From: Nitrospirota bacterium
GTDB taxonomy: Bacteria; Nitrospirota; Thermodesulfovibrionia; Thermodesulfovibrionales; UBA6898
Direction: 5' to 3'
NCBI GenBank assembly: GCA_016235245.1
Contig: JACRLO010000038.1
Location: forward strand, 59,218 to 123,217
DNA: 64,000 nucleotides
The notes below the pieces were generated by a model, which did not search any database, was not told the DNA's origin, and worked only from the letters and a program-made list of their open reading frames with translations. This document shows, piece by piece, positions 28,510-37,025 of this stretch. Position 1 is the first letter of the stretch. Every line of letters begins with the position of its first letter. The position numbers were made by a program, and so were the translations under genes.

Positions 28510-29235
28510 ATGCATAAGGGAATCTATATCGCGCTCTCCGGAGCAACACTGAAACAGGCACAGATGGATATTACGGCGAATAATCTTGCCAATGCGAACA
28601 CCGCAGGGTTCAAAAGAGATAAGATCTCATTTCAGGAATACCTTGTATCAGCAATGAACGGCAGAACTGAGACCCCTGATGGCAGAGCCATGAGCTTCTA
28701 TGGCAGCGTGCAGACGGATTTTCAGCCCGGCAGTATCGTTCATACCGGCAATCCTCTTGATGTTGCCATAGACGGCAGCGGTATGCTGAGTCTGGAAAAC
28801 GGCCAGTACACGAGGAGGGGAGACCTGCGCCTGGACAGCGAAGGGTATCTTGTCAACCAGCGCGGCATCAAGGTCCTCGGCAGCGGCGGCCCCATCAGGA
28901 TAACGGACACCGGCAGGATCGAAATCAGCAACGCCGGAGAGGTTTCGGTTATTAATGCCGAAAATAACTCGGTAATCGACACGCTCAAGGTAGTCGAATT
29001 CATGGACCCCTCAGTGCTGAAAAAGGCCGGCGAAGACGCCTATACTGCCGCTCAGGCAGGAACCGAAGCCAAGGCATCTATCCAGCAGGGATACCTTGAA
29101 AAGTCCAATGTTGACGTCGTAAAGGAAATGGTCCAGATGATAACTGCTTTGAGGGAATACGAGACCTATCAGAAAGCGATCCAGTCTTTTGATGATTCAA
29201 TAGGGCGTGTCCTGAGCGACATGCCGAAGATATAA
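28510..29235 (+). CDS. flgF: Flagellar proximal rod protein FlgF
   Basis: A 241-residue rod/hook family protein. The N-terminal motif (GIYIALSGATLKQAQMDITANNLANANTAGFK) and the C-terminal helix (VDVVKEMVQMITALREYETYQKAIQSFD) polymerise in the axial structure. It precedes flgG as is usual. The protein needs its first residues for the ANNLAN helix, so the ATG at 28510 is firm although it lacks a Shine-Dalgarno sequence. Confidence 0.94.
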   Translation: MHKGIYIALSGATLKQAQMDITANNLANANTAGFKRDKISFQEYLVSAMNGRTETPDGRAMSFYGSVQTDFQPGSIVHTGNPLDVAIDGSGMLSLENGQYTRRGDLRLDSEGYLVNQRGIKVLGSGGPIRITDTGRIEISNAGEVSVINAENNSVIDTLKVVEFMDPSVLKKAGEDAYTAAQAGTEAKASIQQGYLEKSNVDVVKEMVQMITALREYETYQKAIQSFDDSIGRVLSDMPKI

Positions 29236-29247
29236 CAGGAGGTCAGT

Positions 29248-30036
29248 ATGATACGGTCACTCTATTCAGCAGCAACGGGCATGGAAGCCCAGAAACTCAA
29301 CATAGACGTTATTGCCAACAACCTGGCCAACGTCAATACGGTTGGGTTCAAGAAGAGCCGGGCCGATTTTCAGGACCTGCTGTATCAGACCCTGAGGGCT
29401 CCGGGTGCAGCCTCTGCAGAAGGTACACAGATACCCTCGGGTATTCAGATCGGTCTTGGCGTCAAGCCGGTGGCTGTGCAGAAGATGTTCCAGCAGGGAG
29501 ACTTTATGCTGACCAATAATCCGCTTGATCTCGTGATCGAGGGCGGCGGCTTTTTCCAGATCACCCAGCCTGACGGAACGCTTGCCTATACACGCTCCGG
29601 AGCGTTCAAACTTGACAGTGACGGCCGTATCGTAAATTCTGACGGCTATCCCATGGAGCCTGCGATTACAATTCCTGCAGACACGCTGAACATTACGGTA
29701 GGTTCGGATGGCAAGGTGAGCGTCCTTCAGGCAGGCAGTACCACGCCGACGCAGATCGGCCAGATCGAACTTGCCCGTTTTATTAACCCCGGCGGGCTCA
29801 GTGCTCTTGGCAAGAACCTTTTTCAGCCGACTGGATCATCAGGCGATCCGACAACAGGCAACCCCTCAACCGAAGGGCTTGGTACGATCAACCAGGGGTT
29901 TCTCGAAATGAGTAATGTCAATGTTGTCGAGGAAATGGTCAATATGATCATCAGCCAGAGGGCCTATGAAGTGACCTCCAAGGTTGTCCAGGCATCCGAT
30001 GAGATGCTCCAGACTGCCAATAACATGAAGAGATAA
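29248..30036 (+). CDS. flgG: Flagellar distal rod protein FlgG
   Basis: 262 residues, the standard FlgG length. It starts [20 protein letters not shown] and has [15 protein letters not shown], the typical flagellar rod signature. It ends with [21 protein letters not shown]. It builds the drive-shaft part of the rod that passes through the P and L rings. AACAGGAGG precedes the ATG by 6 bases and the gap to flgF is 12 bases. Confidence 0.97.
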   Translation: MIRSLYSAATGMEAQKLNIDVIANNLANVNTVGFKKSRADFQDLLYQTLRAPGAASAEGTQIPSGIQIGLGVKPVAVQKMFQQGDFMLTNNPLDLVIEGGGFFQITQPDGTLAYTRSGAFKLDSDGRIVNSDGYPMEPAITIPADTLNITVGSDGKVSVLQAGSTTPTQIGQIELARFINPGGLSALGKNLFQPTGSSGDPTTGNPSTEGLGTINQGFLEMSNVNVVEEMVNMIISQRAYEVTSKVVQASDEMLQTANNMKR

Positions 30037-30053
30037 CGGATAGGTGATGATCG

Positions 30054-30767
30054 ATGCTTCATCAGAGGCGGTATAACGACATGAGAGACAAAAACGTATT
30101 GGCGATTGCGATGGGCGCTCTGTTGCTGACGCTCTGCCTTGTGTTTCTGATCGTAACGCTTACGGATGCTGCTACGCTGCAGATCGATGATGTCCTGAAG
30201 GCATTTATAAAAGAGAACTACCCGTGGGCTGAAGTGGATATCGCAGATATCATTTTGAGTGATGAACCTTCCACGGGGCAGCCTGAGAGAATCCTGGTGG
30301 AAAAAGGACTCCCGAACAAGACTGTCTTTGTCCTTGAATACAAAGATGGGAAAAGAATAACTGCCTCTGCCAATGTCAGGACATTTGACTGGGCAGTCAT
30401 GACGAGAAGAGCTTTCAAAAAAGGATATATGCTCCAGAAGGAAGACGTCTATACCGCTCTTATGGAGAGCAGCCGCATACCAAAGGATGCAATCAGGGTT
30501 GGCGATCAGGTTGTCGGAACGGTGATGAGCCGGTCAGTGATGGGCAATGTGCCGCTGGTGGCCGTCATGGTGCAGGAATCTCAGCTGCTCAAACGGGGCA
30601 GGAGAGTGATGATCGTTGCAGAGGCAGAAGGGTTTTCGATCTTTGCAAAAGGTGAACTCAGGGAAAACAGCCGTGTCGGCCATGACGTGAAAGTGGTGAA
30701 CCTTGACTCGAAAAAGATCATTGTGGGCCGGCTGATAAACGAAAATACGGTAAAGGTGGTGTTCTGA
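30054..30767 (+). CDS. flgA: Flagellar P-ring assembly chaperone FlgA
   Basis: 237 residues from ATG 30054; an alternative ATG at 30081 gives 228. There is a membrane/signal segment near residues 15-37, then a periplasmic domain ending in an SAF-like region (MTRRAFKKGYMLQKEDVYTAL and GRRVMIVAEAEGFSIFAKGE). FlgA helps FlgI polymerise into the P ring in the periplasm. It lies between flgG and flgH, the common order. Sequence conservation in this family is low, so gene order contributes to the call. Confidence 0.9.
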   Translation: MLHQRRYNDMRDKNVLAIAMGALLLTLCLVFLIVTLTDAATLQIDDVLKAFIKENYPWAEVDIADIILSDEPSTGQPERILVEKGLPNKTVFVLEYKDGKRITASANVRTFDWAVMTRRAFKKGYMLQKEDVYTALMESSRIPKDAIRVGDQVVGTVMSRSVMGNVPLVAVMVQESQLLKRGRRVMIVAEAEGFSIFAKGELRENSRVGHDVKVVNLDSKKIIVGRLINENTVKVVF

Positions 30768-30768
30768 T

Positions 30769-31578
30769 ATGAAAAAGAGAGAGATGGCCAATAGCGCTGA
30801 CTCGGCAGCTCTGCAGGAAAAGATGCATAAGGATGCCTTCCCAAGACTGATCATCTCCCTGCTCCTGCTCATTACCGCCTACTACATGCTCTTTTTTCTT
30901 ACAGGCTGCGCAACGACTCCTGACCTGCCGCCGCATCCGCCCAAATACGTTTATCGGGAAGAGAAGGTTGCCCAGTCTTCAGTCAATTCGCTCTGGCATG
31001 ATACGGCCAGCCTGTATGAAGACAGAAAGGCCAGAAGACTGAATGACCTTGTAACGATTAATGTCGTCGAGAACATCACGGCATCAGGGAAGGCCACCAC
31101 GAAGACATCGCGGGACTCTTCCTCCGGCTTTGCGATGACGGATCTGTTTGGCATGAACAAGGATTTCAATATCCAGAACCTGCCTCTTATCAAGGACTTT
31201 TATAAGGGGAATAGTGCAGCTGGCCCGCAGCTGCCTTTCACTCCATCGTTGAGCGGCACGGCAACATCAGCCTTTGACGGCAAGGGAGACACTTCGCGTG
31301 AAGGCAAGTTGATAGGCACCATCACGGCCAAAGTGGTCGAGGTGATGCCCAACGGCACCCTGGTGCTTGAATCGAGGAAAGACACAACCATTAACAAGGA
31401 GAAGCAGACCCTTGTGCTCAGGGGCATGATCAGACCTGATGATATTCTGCCCGACAACTCGATCCTGAGCAGCTACGTTGCCGATGCCCAGATATTCTAC
31501 GTTGGCCAGGGTGTACTGCAGGAAAAGCAGAGCCCCGGATGGCTCACCAGGATAATGGACCAGGTATGGCCATTCTGA
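30769..31578 (+). CDS. flgH: Flagellar L-ring lipoprotein FlgH
   Basis: 269 residues. The N-terminal 25 residues are charged, followed by a hydrophobic segment ending in a lipobox (FLTGC, Cys near residue 46). Family motifs are present: SLYEDRKARRLNDLVTINVVE, GTITAKVVEVMPNGTLVLES and GMIRPDDI. FlgH forms the outer-membrane bushing of the basal body and implies a diderm cell. The long N-terminal extension before the lipobox is unusual, so a downstream start cannot be excluded. It overlaps flgI by one base in TGATG. Confidence 0.94.
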   Translation: MKKREMANSADSAALQEKMHKDAFPRLIISLLLLITAYYMLFFLTGCATTPDLPPHPPKYVYREEKVAQSSVNSLWHDTASLYEDRKARRLNDLVTINVVENITASGKATTKTSRDSSSGFAMTDLFGMNKDFNIQNLPLIKDFYKGNSAAGPQLPFTPSLSGTATSAFDGKGDTSREGKLIGTITAKVVEVMPNGTLVLESRKDTTINKEKQTLVLRGMIRPDDILPDNSILSSYVADAQIFYVGQGVLQEKQSPGWLTRIMDQVWPF

Positions 31579-32738
31579 TGGAAAAGAGAATGCAGAATAC
31601 GGAAGACAGAAGTCAGAATAAAGTCCCAAGGCCGACAAAAGCTGCCTGTTTTTTTCTTGTCTGTCTTCTGTCTTCTTTATTCTATCTTCTTCCCTCTTCC
31701 GCTTATGCAGAGCGCATCAAGGATATTGCCAGTTTTGAGGGGGTAAGGACAAACCAGGTGATTGGCTACGGTCTTGTCGTGGGCCTTGATGGCTCCGGCG
31801 ACAAAGGCAATGCAACCCTTCAGAGCGTAGCGAATATGCTGAAGGGTTCCGGTATATCCGTAAAGATCAATGATATCAAGGCAAAAAACGTCGCCGCTGT
31901 CATGGTGACCGCTACACTGCCACCCTTTCCAAAGCCCGGAGTCCGTATCGACGCATTGGTCTCGACGATCGGCGATGCAAAGAGCCTGCAGGGAGGCACG
32001 CTGCTTCTGACACCCCTTAAAGGGTCTGACGGCAGTGTCTATGCGCTTGGCCAGGGGCCTGTCTCTATCGGCGGGTTCATAGGCGGGGGCGCCGGCACAA
32101 CGGTTCAGAAAAACCACCTGACAACAGGCAAGGTGCCCGAGGGTGTTACGATCGAAAAAGATCCGAACTTCAGTCTTGGCAATGGCAGGGAGATCAAGAT
32201 CTTCCTCAGCAAGCCGGACTTTGCAACTGCATCAGAAGTGGTGAAGAAGATTAACGACAACCTCTCCGGAGAATTCGCTACGACCATTGACCCCTCTGCC
32301 ATAAAACTCAGGATACCTGATGAGTATAAAGCGAAGTTGGTTGAACTCATATCGCGCATCGAAGCGCTTGCCGTTTCTGTGGATGTGCCGGCCAAGGTTG
32401 TAATAAACGAAAGGACCGGTACGGTCGTTATCGGCGACAAAGTGAAGATTGCCCCGGTCGCAATTGCGCATGGAGCATTGACGATCGAGATAAAAACGGA
32501 CTACAAGGTCTCCCAGCCGCCTTCTTTTGCCCCGGAAAGTGCGACTACCGTTGTTGTTCCACAGACGAATGTCTCGGTGAAGGAGCAGAAGGCGTCTCTC
32601 ATGGAGGTTTCAGGCGTAACGCTTGGCGAGGTTGTCAAAGGGCTGAACGCTCTGGGCGTAACGCCGCGTGACCTGATCTCGATCCTTCAGGCGCTGAAGG
32701 CGGCCGGCGCATTGAGGGCGGAGCTGGAGATCATATGA
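31578..32738 (+). CDS. flgI: Flagellar P-ring protein FlgI
   Basis: 386 residues from ATG 31578 (TGATG overlap with flgH). ATGs at 31539 and 31566 are also in frame, but lie deeper in flgH. The mature part starts near AERIKDIASFEGVRTNQVIGYGLVVGLDGSGDKG, the strongly conserved FlgI start. The preceding 45 residues form an oddly polar leader plus signal peptide, encoded by an imperfect DNA inverted repeat (31602-31689). FlgI surrounds the rod in the periplasm. The remainder is conserved to the C-terminus. Confidence 0.96.
   Translation: MEKRMQNTEDRSQNKVPRPTKAACFFLVCLLSSLFYLLPSSAYAERIKDIASFEGVRTNQVIGYGLVVGLDGSGDKGNATLQSVANMLKGSGISVKINDIKAKNVAAVMVTATLPPFPKPGVRIDALVSTIGDAKSLQGGTLLLTPLKGSDGSVYALGQGPVSIGGFIGGGAGTTVQKNHLTTGKVPEGVTIEKDPNFSLGNGREIKIFLSKPDFATASEVVKKINDNLSGEFATTIDPSAIKLRIPDEYKAKLVELISRIEALAVSVDVPAKVVINERTGTVVIGDKVKIAPVAIAHGALTIEIKTDYKVSQPPSFAPESATTVVVPQTNVSVKEQKASLMEVSGVTLGEVVKGLNALGVTPRDLISILQALKAAGALRAELEII
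31602..31689. repeat. Inverted GAAGACAGAAG-type repeat inside the flgI signal-peptide region
   Basis: The left arm at 31609-31623 (core GAAGTCAGAATAAAG) and the right arm at 31675-31689 (CTTTATTCTATCTTC) are complementary apart from two positions. Extra CTGTCTTCTGTCTTC copies precede the right arm. The whole unit is translated as part of the pre-sequence of FlgI. Confidence 0.5.
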
Positions 32739-33559
32739 TCAGCAAGCCGATTGTCAGCGATCAGCAATCAGCCGTCAGCTCCCAGCTTCAGCACAGGAAT
32801 ATTGAGGAGCTGAAGGGCAGGAAAGACCCTGAGGCGCTTCAGGCTGCGGCAAAAGAGCTTGAGGCCCTTTTTGCCTATGAGATGATAAAGGCCATGAGAG
32901 CTACGACAGAAACAGATAAAGGCGGATTTGGCAAGGACACCTACATGAGCCTCTTTGACACGGAGCTTTCGAGAATTTTTGCAGACCGCGGCCTTGGGCT
33001 GAAGGAGCATCTTCTGAAAGGATTAAACAGGCAGGCTGCAAAGGGGACTCAGCAATCAGCAGTCTCTGCTCAGCCAACAGTGATCAGTCCACAGCGATCA
33101 GCCATCAGCGGGCAGGAGAAGAAAGCAGAAATACTGACCCCCAACCCCCCATCCCCAATCCCTGTCTCGGTAGAACCAAATATCCCTGTGGACGGTGTTA
33201 TCAGCTCGAAATTCGGCATGAGAAAGCATCCTCTGCATGGTGACGGCAGGTTTCATCAAGGCATGGATATCGCAGCTCCTGCAGGCACCGAGGTCTATCC
33301 CTACCAGGGCGGCAAGGTGGTTTTCAGCGGGGAACAGTCTGGTTATGGCAATACGATTGTTATTGATCATGGCAATGGATACACCACGAAATATGCCCAT
33401 AACAGGGTAAATCTGGTAAAGACAGGCGACCTGGTTGACGAAGATACCGTGCTTGCCGAGGTAGGAAGCACAGGGCTCTCGACCGGCCCACATCTGCATT
33501 TTGAGGTCAGGAAAAACGGGAAATCTCTTGATCCGGCAACGGTCCTTGCGCTCAAATGA
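32735..33559 (+). CDS. flgJ: FlgJ-type rod protein fused to an M23 peptidase
   Basis: 274 residues. Residues about 25-95 are the FlgJ rod-binding domain (AKELEALFAYEMIKAMRAT and YMSLFDTELSRIFADRGLGLKE). A repeat-derived, low-complexity stretch follows (about 105-150). The C-terminal 125 residues are an M23/LytM metallopeptidase: GRFHQGMD (His and Asp ligands) and HLHFE (HxH). Enterobacterial FlgJ instead carries a glucosaminidase. The enzyme would open peptidoglycan by cutting peptide crosslinks for rod passage. No signal peptide is seen, as expected for export through the flagellar path. It overlaps flgI by 4 bases. Confidence 0.9.
   Translation: MISKPIVSDQQSAVSSQLQHRNIEELKGRKDPEALQAAAKELEALFAYEMIKAMRATTETDKGGFGKDTYMSLFDTELSRIFADRGLGLKEHLLKGLNRQAAKGTQQSAVSAQPTVISPQRSAISGQEKKAEILTPNPPSPIPVSVEPNIPVDGVISSKFGMRKHPLHGDGRFHQGMDIAAPAGTEVYPYQGGKVVFSGEQSGYGNTIVIDHGNGYTTKYAHNRVNLVKTGDLVDEDTVLAEVGSTGLSTGPHLHFEVRKNGKSLDPATVLALK
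32757..33170. repeat. ATCAGC/CAATCAG repeats and a CCCCAATCCC element within flgJ
   Basis: Degenerate units of the type GATCAGCAATCAGC occur at about 32757-32790 and 33050-33115. A C-rich segment (33138-33170) follows, containing CCATCCCCAATCCCTG. They are translated as QQSAVSSQ, QQSAVSAQ, SPQRSAISGQ and ILTPNPPSPIPVS between conserved domains. Similar motifs occur in non-coding gaps at 28332-28473 and 9649-9705. Confidence 0.55.
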
Positions 33560-33562
33560 AAC

Positions 33563-33589
33563 TAAAGATGTATTACAATATGCCGATAA
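33563..33589 (+). promoter_or_regulatory. Sigma-28 (FliA) promoter of flgM
   Basis: TAAAGATG, exactly 11 bases, then GCCGATAA. The -10 is a full match to the enteric FliA consensus. It starts 4 bases after the flgJ stop, and flgM begins at 33620. It would drive flgM, flgN, flgK and flgL. Confidence 0.8.
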
Positions 33590-33619
33590 GAAAAGAAACA
33601 GTTCTTAGCGGAGGCGAAA

Positions 33620-33913
33620 ATGAAGGTTTACGGTAACAAGCCGCCTGAACAACAGGATGCGTCAGGCAAGACACAGAAGGTCCCAAAGGCCGATCAGGTC
33701 CTTGGAAGCGGATCGGTCCAGAAGATCAGCCCTGTTGACAAGGTCGATCTCTCAGGGAAGGCAAAAGGTATGGCCGAGATGACGAGCGCCATTAACCAGA
33801 TGCCTGAGATCCGTACCGAGAAGGTCGAAGCGATCGGCAAGTCAGTCAATGATGGCACCTATAAGATTGACCCTGAAAAAGTCGCGTCGAAAATGATTGA
33901 CGAAATGATATGA
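33620..33913 (+). CDS. flgM: Anti-sigma-28 factor FlgM
   Basis: 97 residues of typical FlgM type. It has a disordered N-terminal half with VQKISPVDKVDLSGKAKGM and a C-terminal helical segment (EKVEAIGKSVNDGTYKIDPEKVASKMIDEMI) that in the family binds sigma-28 regions 2-4. FlgM is exported through the completed hook, freeing FliA. GCGGAGG lies before the ATG and a sigma-28 promoter is upstream, giving the usual negative feedback loop. It overlaps flgN by 4 bases (ATGA). Confidence 0.95.
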   Translation: MKVYGNKPPEQQDASGKTQKVPKADQVLGSGSVQKISPVDKVDLSGKAKGMAEMTSAINQMPEIRTEKVEAIGKSVNDGTYKIDPEKVASKMIDEMI

Positions 33914-34350
33914 AACAGGAAGATGCCGTTGCCAGGATTCTGGATGAGCAGGTCGTTGGATATAAGATGCTCCTTGAGCTTCTGCAGAGGGAACGGCTCT
34001 GTCTTATTGACCTGGATGGCGGTGCAGTCGAAGCGCTCTACAAAGAGAAGGATGTGCTTATCCTGAGACTCAGGCTTCTCGAGGAGGAACGGATAAGGCT
34101 CATGAAAGATCTTGGCAAAGGCGATCTGACTCTTCAGAAACTTGGAGAAATGACCGGTAACAATGCATTTCTCGATGTCCGGTCAAAGCTCAGATCATTG
34201 GTGCAGGCAATAGAAGAACTGAACAACTTTAACAGGCTTCTTATTGAGCGCTCGCTCAGCTACTTCAGAAACAATGCAGGATTTTTTAGTACCTTTGGCT
34301 TTCATGAAGGCATGCCCCGGAAGGGTATGCTCGTTTCCCGGGAGACATAA
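33910..34350 (+). CDS. flgN: FlgN-like chaperone for hook-associated proteins
   Basis: 146 residues, helical throughout, with the FlgN-family pattern: an N-terminal helix (RILDEQVVGYKMLLELLQRERLCLIDLDGGAVEALYKEKDVLI) followed by L/E/R-rich helices. FlgN prevents aggregation of FlgK and FlgL and delivers them to the export gate. The gene sits directly between flgM and flgK, with zero spacing to flgK. Sequence conservation is modest, so position supports the call. Confidence 0.85.
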   Translation: MKQEDAVARILDEQVVGYKMLLELLQRERLCLIDLDGGAVEALYKEKDVLILRLRLLEEERIRLMKDLGKGDLTLQKLGEMTGNNAFLDVRSKLRSLVQAIEELNNFNRLLIERSLSYFRNNAGFFSTFGFHEGMPRKGMLVSRET

Positions 34351-35988
34351 ATGTCCATTTCAGGGCTTTTCAATATAGGCAAGTCTGCCATTTCAGCGAG
34401 TCAGACAGCGCTCGCTGTCATTAATAACAATATCGCCAACGCGAATACGCCAAACTATGTGAGGCAGGACGTTACCCTTGAAATATCTACTCCTGTTATG
34501 GGAACGAACGGACAGCTGACCGGTTCCGGAGTGACCCTTGCAGGGATCAGGAGAAGCTTTGACCGCTTCATTGAGGCGCAGCTGACTCAGCAGCAGCAGT
34601 ATCAGGGCAGATCGACCTCTCTTGAGAAGACCTTGAGCCAGGTTGAGCAGGTATTCAATGAACAGCAGGGCATGGGTCTCCAGACGAGTCTGACAGAATT
34701 CTTCAATGCCTGGCACGATGTGTCAATGGTGCCTGATGGTCAGCCGCAGAGGATCCTGCTCCTGCAGAAGGCTGGTTCTCTGGTCGCCGCAGCTCAGAGG
34801 ATGGAGACCGGCTTGACAACGATTGTGAAGCAGGCCAATGAAGGCATTGCCGATCTGACCGGCAGGATTAATGAGATTGCGGCAGGGATTGCCTCGCTCA
34901 ATGACAAGATCGTTCAGATGGAGACAGGACAGGGTAGTGAAAATGCAGGCGATCTGAGATCACAAAGGGACAATCTGCTGAATCAGCTGGCCGGTCTTGC
35001 CGATATCAGCTCGTATGAGAGCAATAACGGTTCTGTGACCATTACCATGGGGATGAGGAACCTTGTCTCCGGAGGCAAGGCTAATGCGCTTTCTTCCCCG
35101 ATCAACCGCAATGGCGATGCTGAACTATTTCTGGATGGCACGAATATAACCGGCCTTATAAGAAACGGTCAGTTAGGCGGTCTGATGGCAGCGCGCAATG
35201 ATGTTCAGGACAATCCCCTGCTCCAATTGAGAGAGCTTATCACCTCGGTCATTAAAGAGGTGAATAATCTTCACCGGAGCGGTTTTGGCCTCGACGGATC
35301 CAGCGTCACCGACTTTTTCAGCCCTTTGCAGCTCACCTCGCAGGACAATGCTGCCACTGCAGATGTCACCGGCCTGGCAGTGACCGACTATACTCAGCTC
35401 TATGCCAATCTGTCGCTTAAGGGCTATGATATCACCTTTGGAGGCGGCAACTACACGGTAACAAACAAGGAGACCGGTCTGACCGCAGCGACGGGCGCTT
35501 ATAATGCTGCCGGAACGACCGTTGCCTTTGACGGCATTCAGGTCGATATCAGCGGTGCAGTGGCTGACACGGACAGCTTCCTCATCGATCCGTCAACCGC
35601 TGCGATCAGGAACTTTGGCGTTGCGATCAGCAATATCAATCAAATCGCTGCATCTTCTTCAGCGACCGAACTGCCGGGAAATAATTCCAATGCGCTTTTG
35701 ATTGCGCGGCTTGCCAGCACGTCTGTCTCCGGACTCGGCAGCGTGACTTTCATGCAGAGCTATACCGCAACGGTTGCCTACGTCGGCGCGGCAAGCAGGA
35801 GTGCGTCAGATACGTTGAAAATCGATGACAGCATGCTCTCTGCGGTCAGGAACAAGAAGGAGAGTGTCTCGGGCGTGTCCCTTGATGAGGAGGCTGCAAA
35901 TATGATCCGTTATCAGCGGGCTTTTGAGGCTGGCGCCCGCATGATCAAGATGACGGACGAACTTATGCAGACGTTGTTAAACCTATGA
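34351..35988 (+). CDS. flgK: Hook-filament junction protein FlgK (HAP1)
   Basis: 545 residues. The conserved N-terminus (GLFNIGKSAISASQTALAVINNNIANANTPNYVRQDV) and C-terminus (SVSGVSLDEEAANMIRYQRAFEAGARMIKMTDELMQTLLNL) are present; both ends form the axial coiled coil. The central D2/D3 region is variable as usual. FlgK links the hook to FlgL and the filament. It begins immediately after the flgN stop and overlaps flgL by 4 bases. Confidence 0.96.
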   Translation: MSISGLFNIGKSAISASQTALAVINNNIANANTPNYVRQDVTLEISTPVMGTNGQLTGSGVTLAGIRRSFDRFIEAQLTQQQQYQGRSTSLEKTLSQVEQVFNEQQGMGLQTSLTEFFNAWHDVSMVPDGQPQRILLLQKAGSLVAAAQRMETGLTTIVKQANEGIADLTGRINEIAAGIASLNDKIVQMETGQGSENAGDLRSQRDNLLNQLAGLADISSYESNNGSVTITMGMRNLVSGGKANALSSPINRNGDAELFLDGTNITGLIRNGQLGGLMAARNDVQDNPLLQLRELITSVIKEVNNLHRSGFGLDGSSVTDFFSPLQLTSQDNAATADVTGLAVTDYTQLYANLSLKGYDITFGGGNYTVTNKETGLTAATGAYNAAGTTVAFDGIQVDISGAVADTDSFLIDPSTAAIRNFGVAISNINQIAASSSATELPGNNSNALLIARLASTSVSGLGSVTFMQSYTATVAYVGAASRSASDTLKIDDSMLSAVRNKKESVSGVSLDEEAANMIRYQRAFEAGARMIKMTDELMQTLLNL

Positions 35989-36989
35989 GAATTACCTCTT
36001 TCATGATATTCGATCAGCTTACGCGCGCCATGCAGCAGCAGACAGAGCAGTTTGGCAGGCTCAATGAGCAGATGGCGACAAGCAAGAAGATTAACAGACC
36101 CTCTGATGATGTCCTTGGCATGAAGAATGCCATGAGCTACCGGTTGTCCCTGCAGAGTTATGACCAGTTCGGCACCAATGGCCAGCAGGCTGACACCCTG
36201 ATAAAGTTCACCCAGTCGGTTGAATCTCAGGTCTCAAAGTCCCTCAGCAGCCTCAAGTCTCTTGCCCGCTCTGCAAGCAGGGATATTGCGGATGATACGG
36301 CAAGGCCATTGGATGCTGCCCTGGCTTTTCAGTTGAGGGACCAGCTGCTTGAGATGGGCAATATGCAGTTTGAAAACCGCTATATCTTTTCAGGATACCG
36401 GACTGACACGCAGGCATACAATGCGACGACCTATGACTATCAGGGAGATGCGGGGGTCATGAACGTGATGATCGATCAGGGTGCTGCGGTGCAGGTCAAT
36501 GATCCGGGAAGCAGCGTCTTCAGTGCGCTCTTTAGCGCCCCGACGGTTGTGCCGATACAGGGTTACTTTGTTCATTATACACCGGGTGCCGGCACCGTGA
36601 CCGATGTCGAGATCAGGGCGGCTGACGATACGACGGTCCTGGATACATTCAGCTTTTCAAATGTTATTCAGGCGGCAGATATCCTGGGCAATGCGATCAA
36701 TGCACAGGATGCCAGGCGCATTGCGGCCCTGAGCAAGCCCCTTGATATGGTCGCCCAGAACGTCATGAATGTCGAGTCGTTCAACCATTTGAGACTGAAG
36801 CAGATCGACGACCAGAAGCAGTTCAATATCAATTCCATCAATAGTATTACCGATTTCCTTTCCAGGACCGAGGACGCAGACCTGACCGAAGTCATTACTG
36901 AACTGAAGCAGATACAGGTTACCCTGTCTGCCATGCAGGCATCGTCTGCGCAGATGCTACAGAAGTCACTTATGGATTTTCTGACGTAA
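35985..36989 (+). CDS. flgL: Hook-filament junction protein FlgL (HAP3)
   Basis: 334 residues, flagellin-like ends. It starts MRITSFMIFDQLTRAMQQQTEQFGRLNEQMATSKKINRPSDD and has FENRYIFSGYRTDTQAY, a FlgL hallmark. The C-terminal helix is TEVITELKQIQVTLSAMQASSAQMLQKSLMDFL. It forms the adaptor between FlgK and flagellin. The start overlaps flgK by 4 bases. The predicted flagellin at 47858-48985 is much shorter in its central part. Confidence 0.95.
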   Translation: MRITSFMIFDQLTRAMQQQTEQFGRLNEQMATSKKINRPSDDVLGMKNAMSYRLSLQSYDQFGTNGQQADTLIKFTQSVESQVSKSLSSLKSLARSASRDIADDTARPLDAALAFQLRDQLLEMGNMQFENRYIFSGYRTDTQAYNATTYDYQGDAGVMNVMIDQGAAVQVNDPGSSVFSALFSAPTVVPIQGYFVHYTPGAGTVTDVEIRAADDTTVLDTFSFSNVIQAADILGNAINAQDARRIAALSKPLDMVAQNVMNVESFNHLRLKQIDDQKQFNINSINSITDFLSRTEDADLTEVITELKQIQVTLSAMQASSAQMLQKSLMDFLT

Positions 36990-37025
36990 GCTGCCGTCGC
37001 CAGGCGCGATGAAAACGTATTTTTC

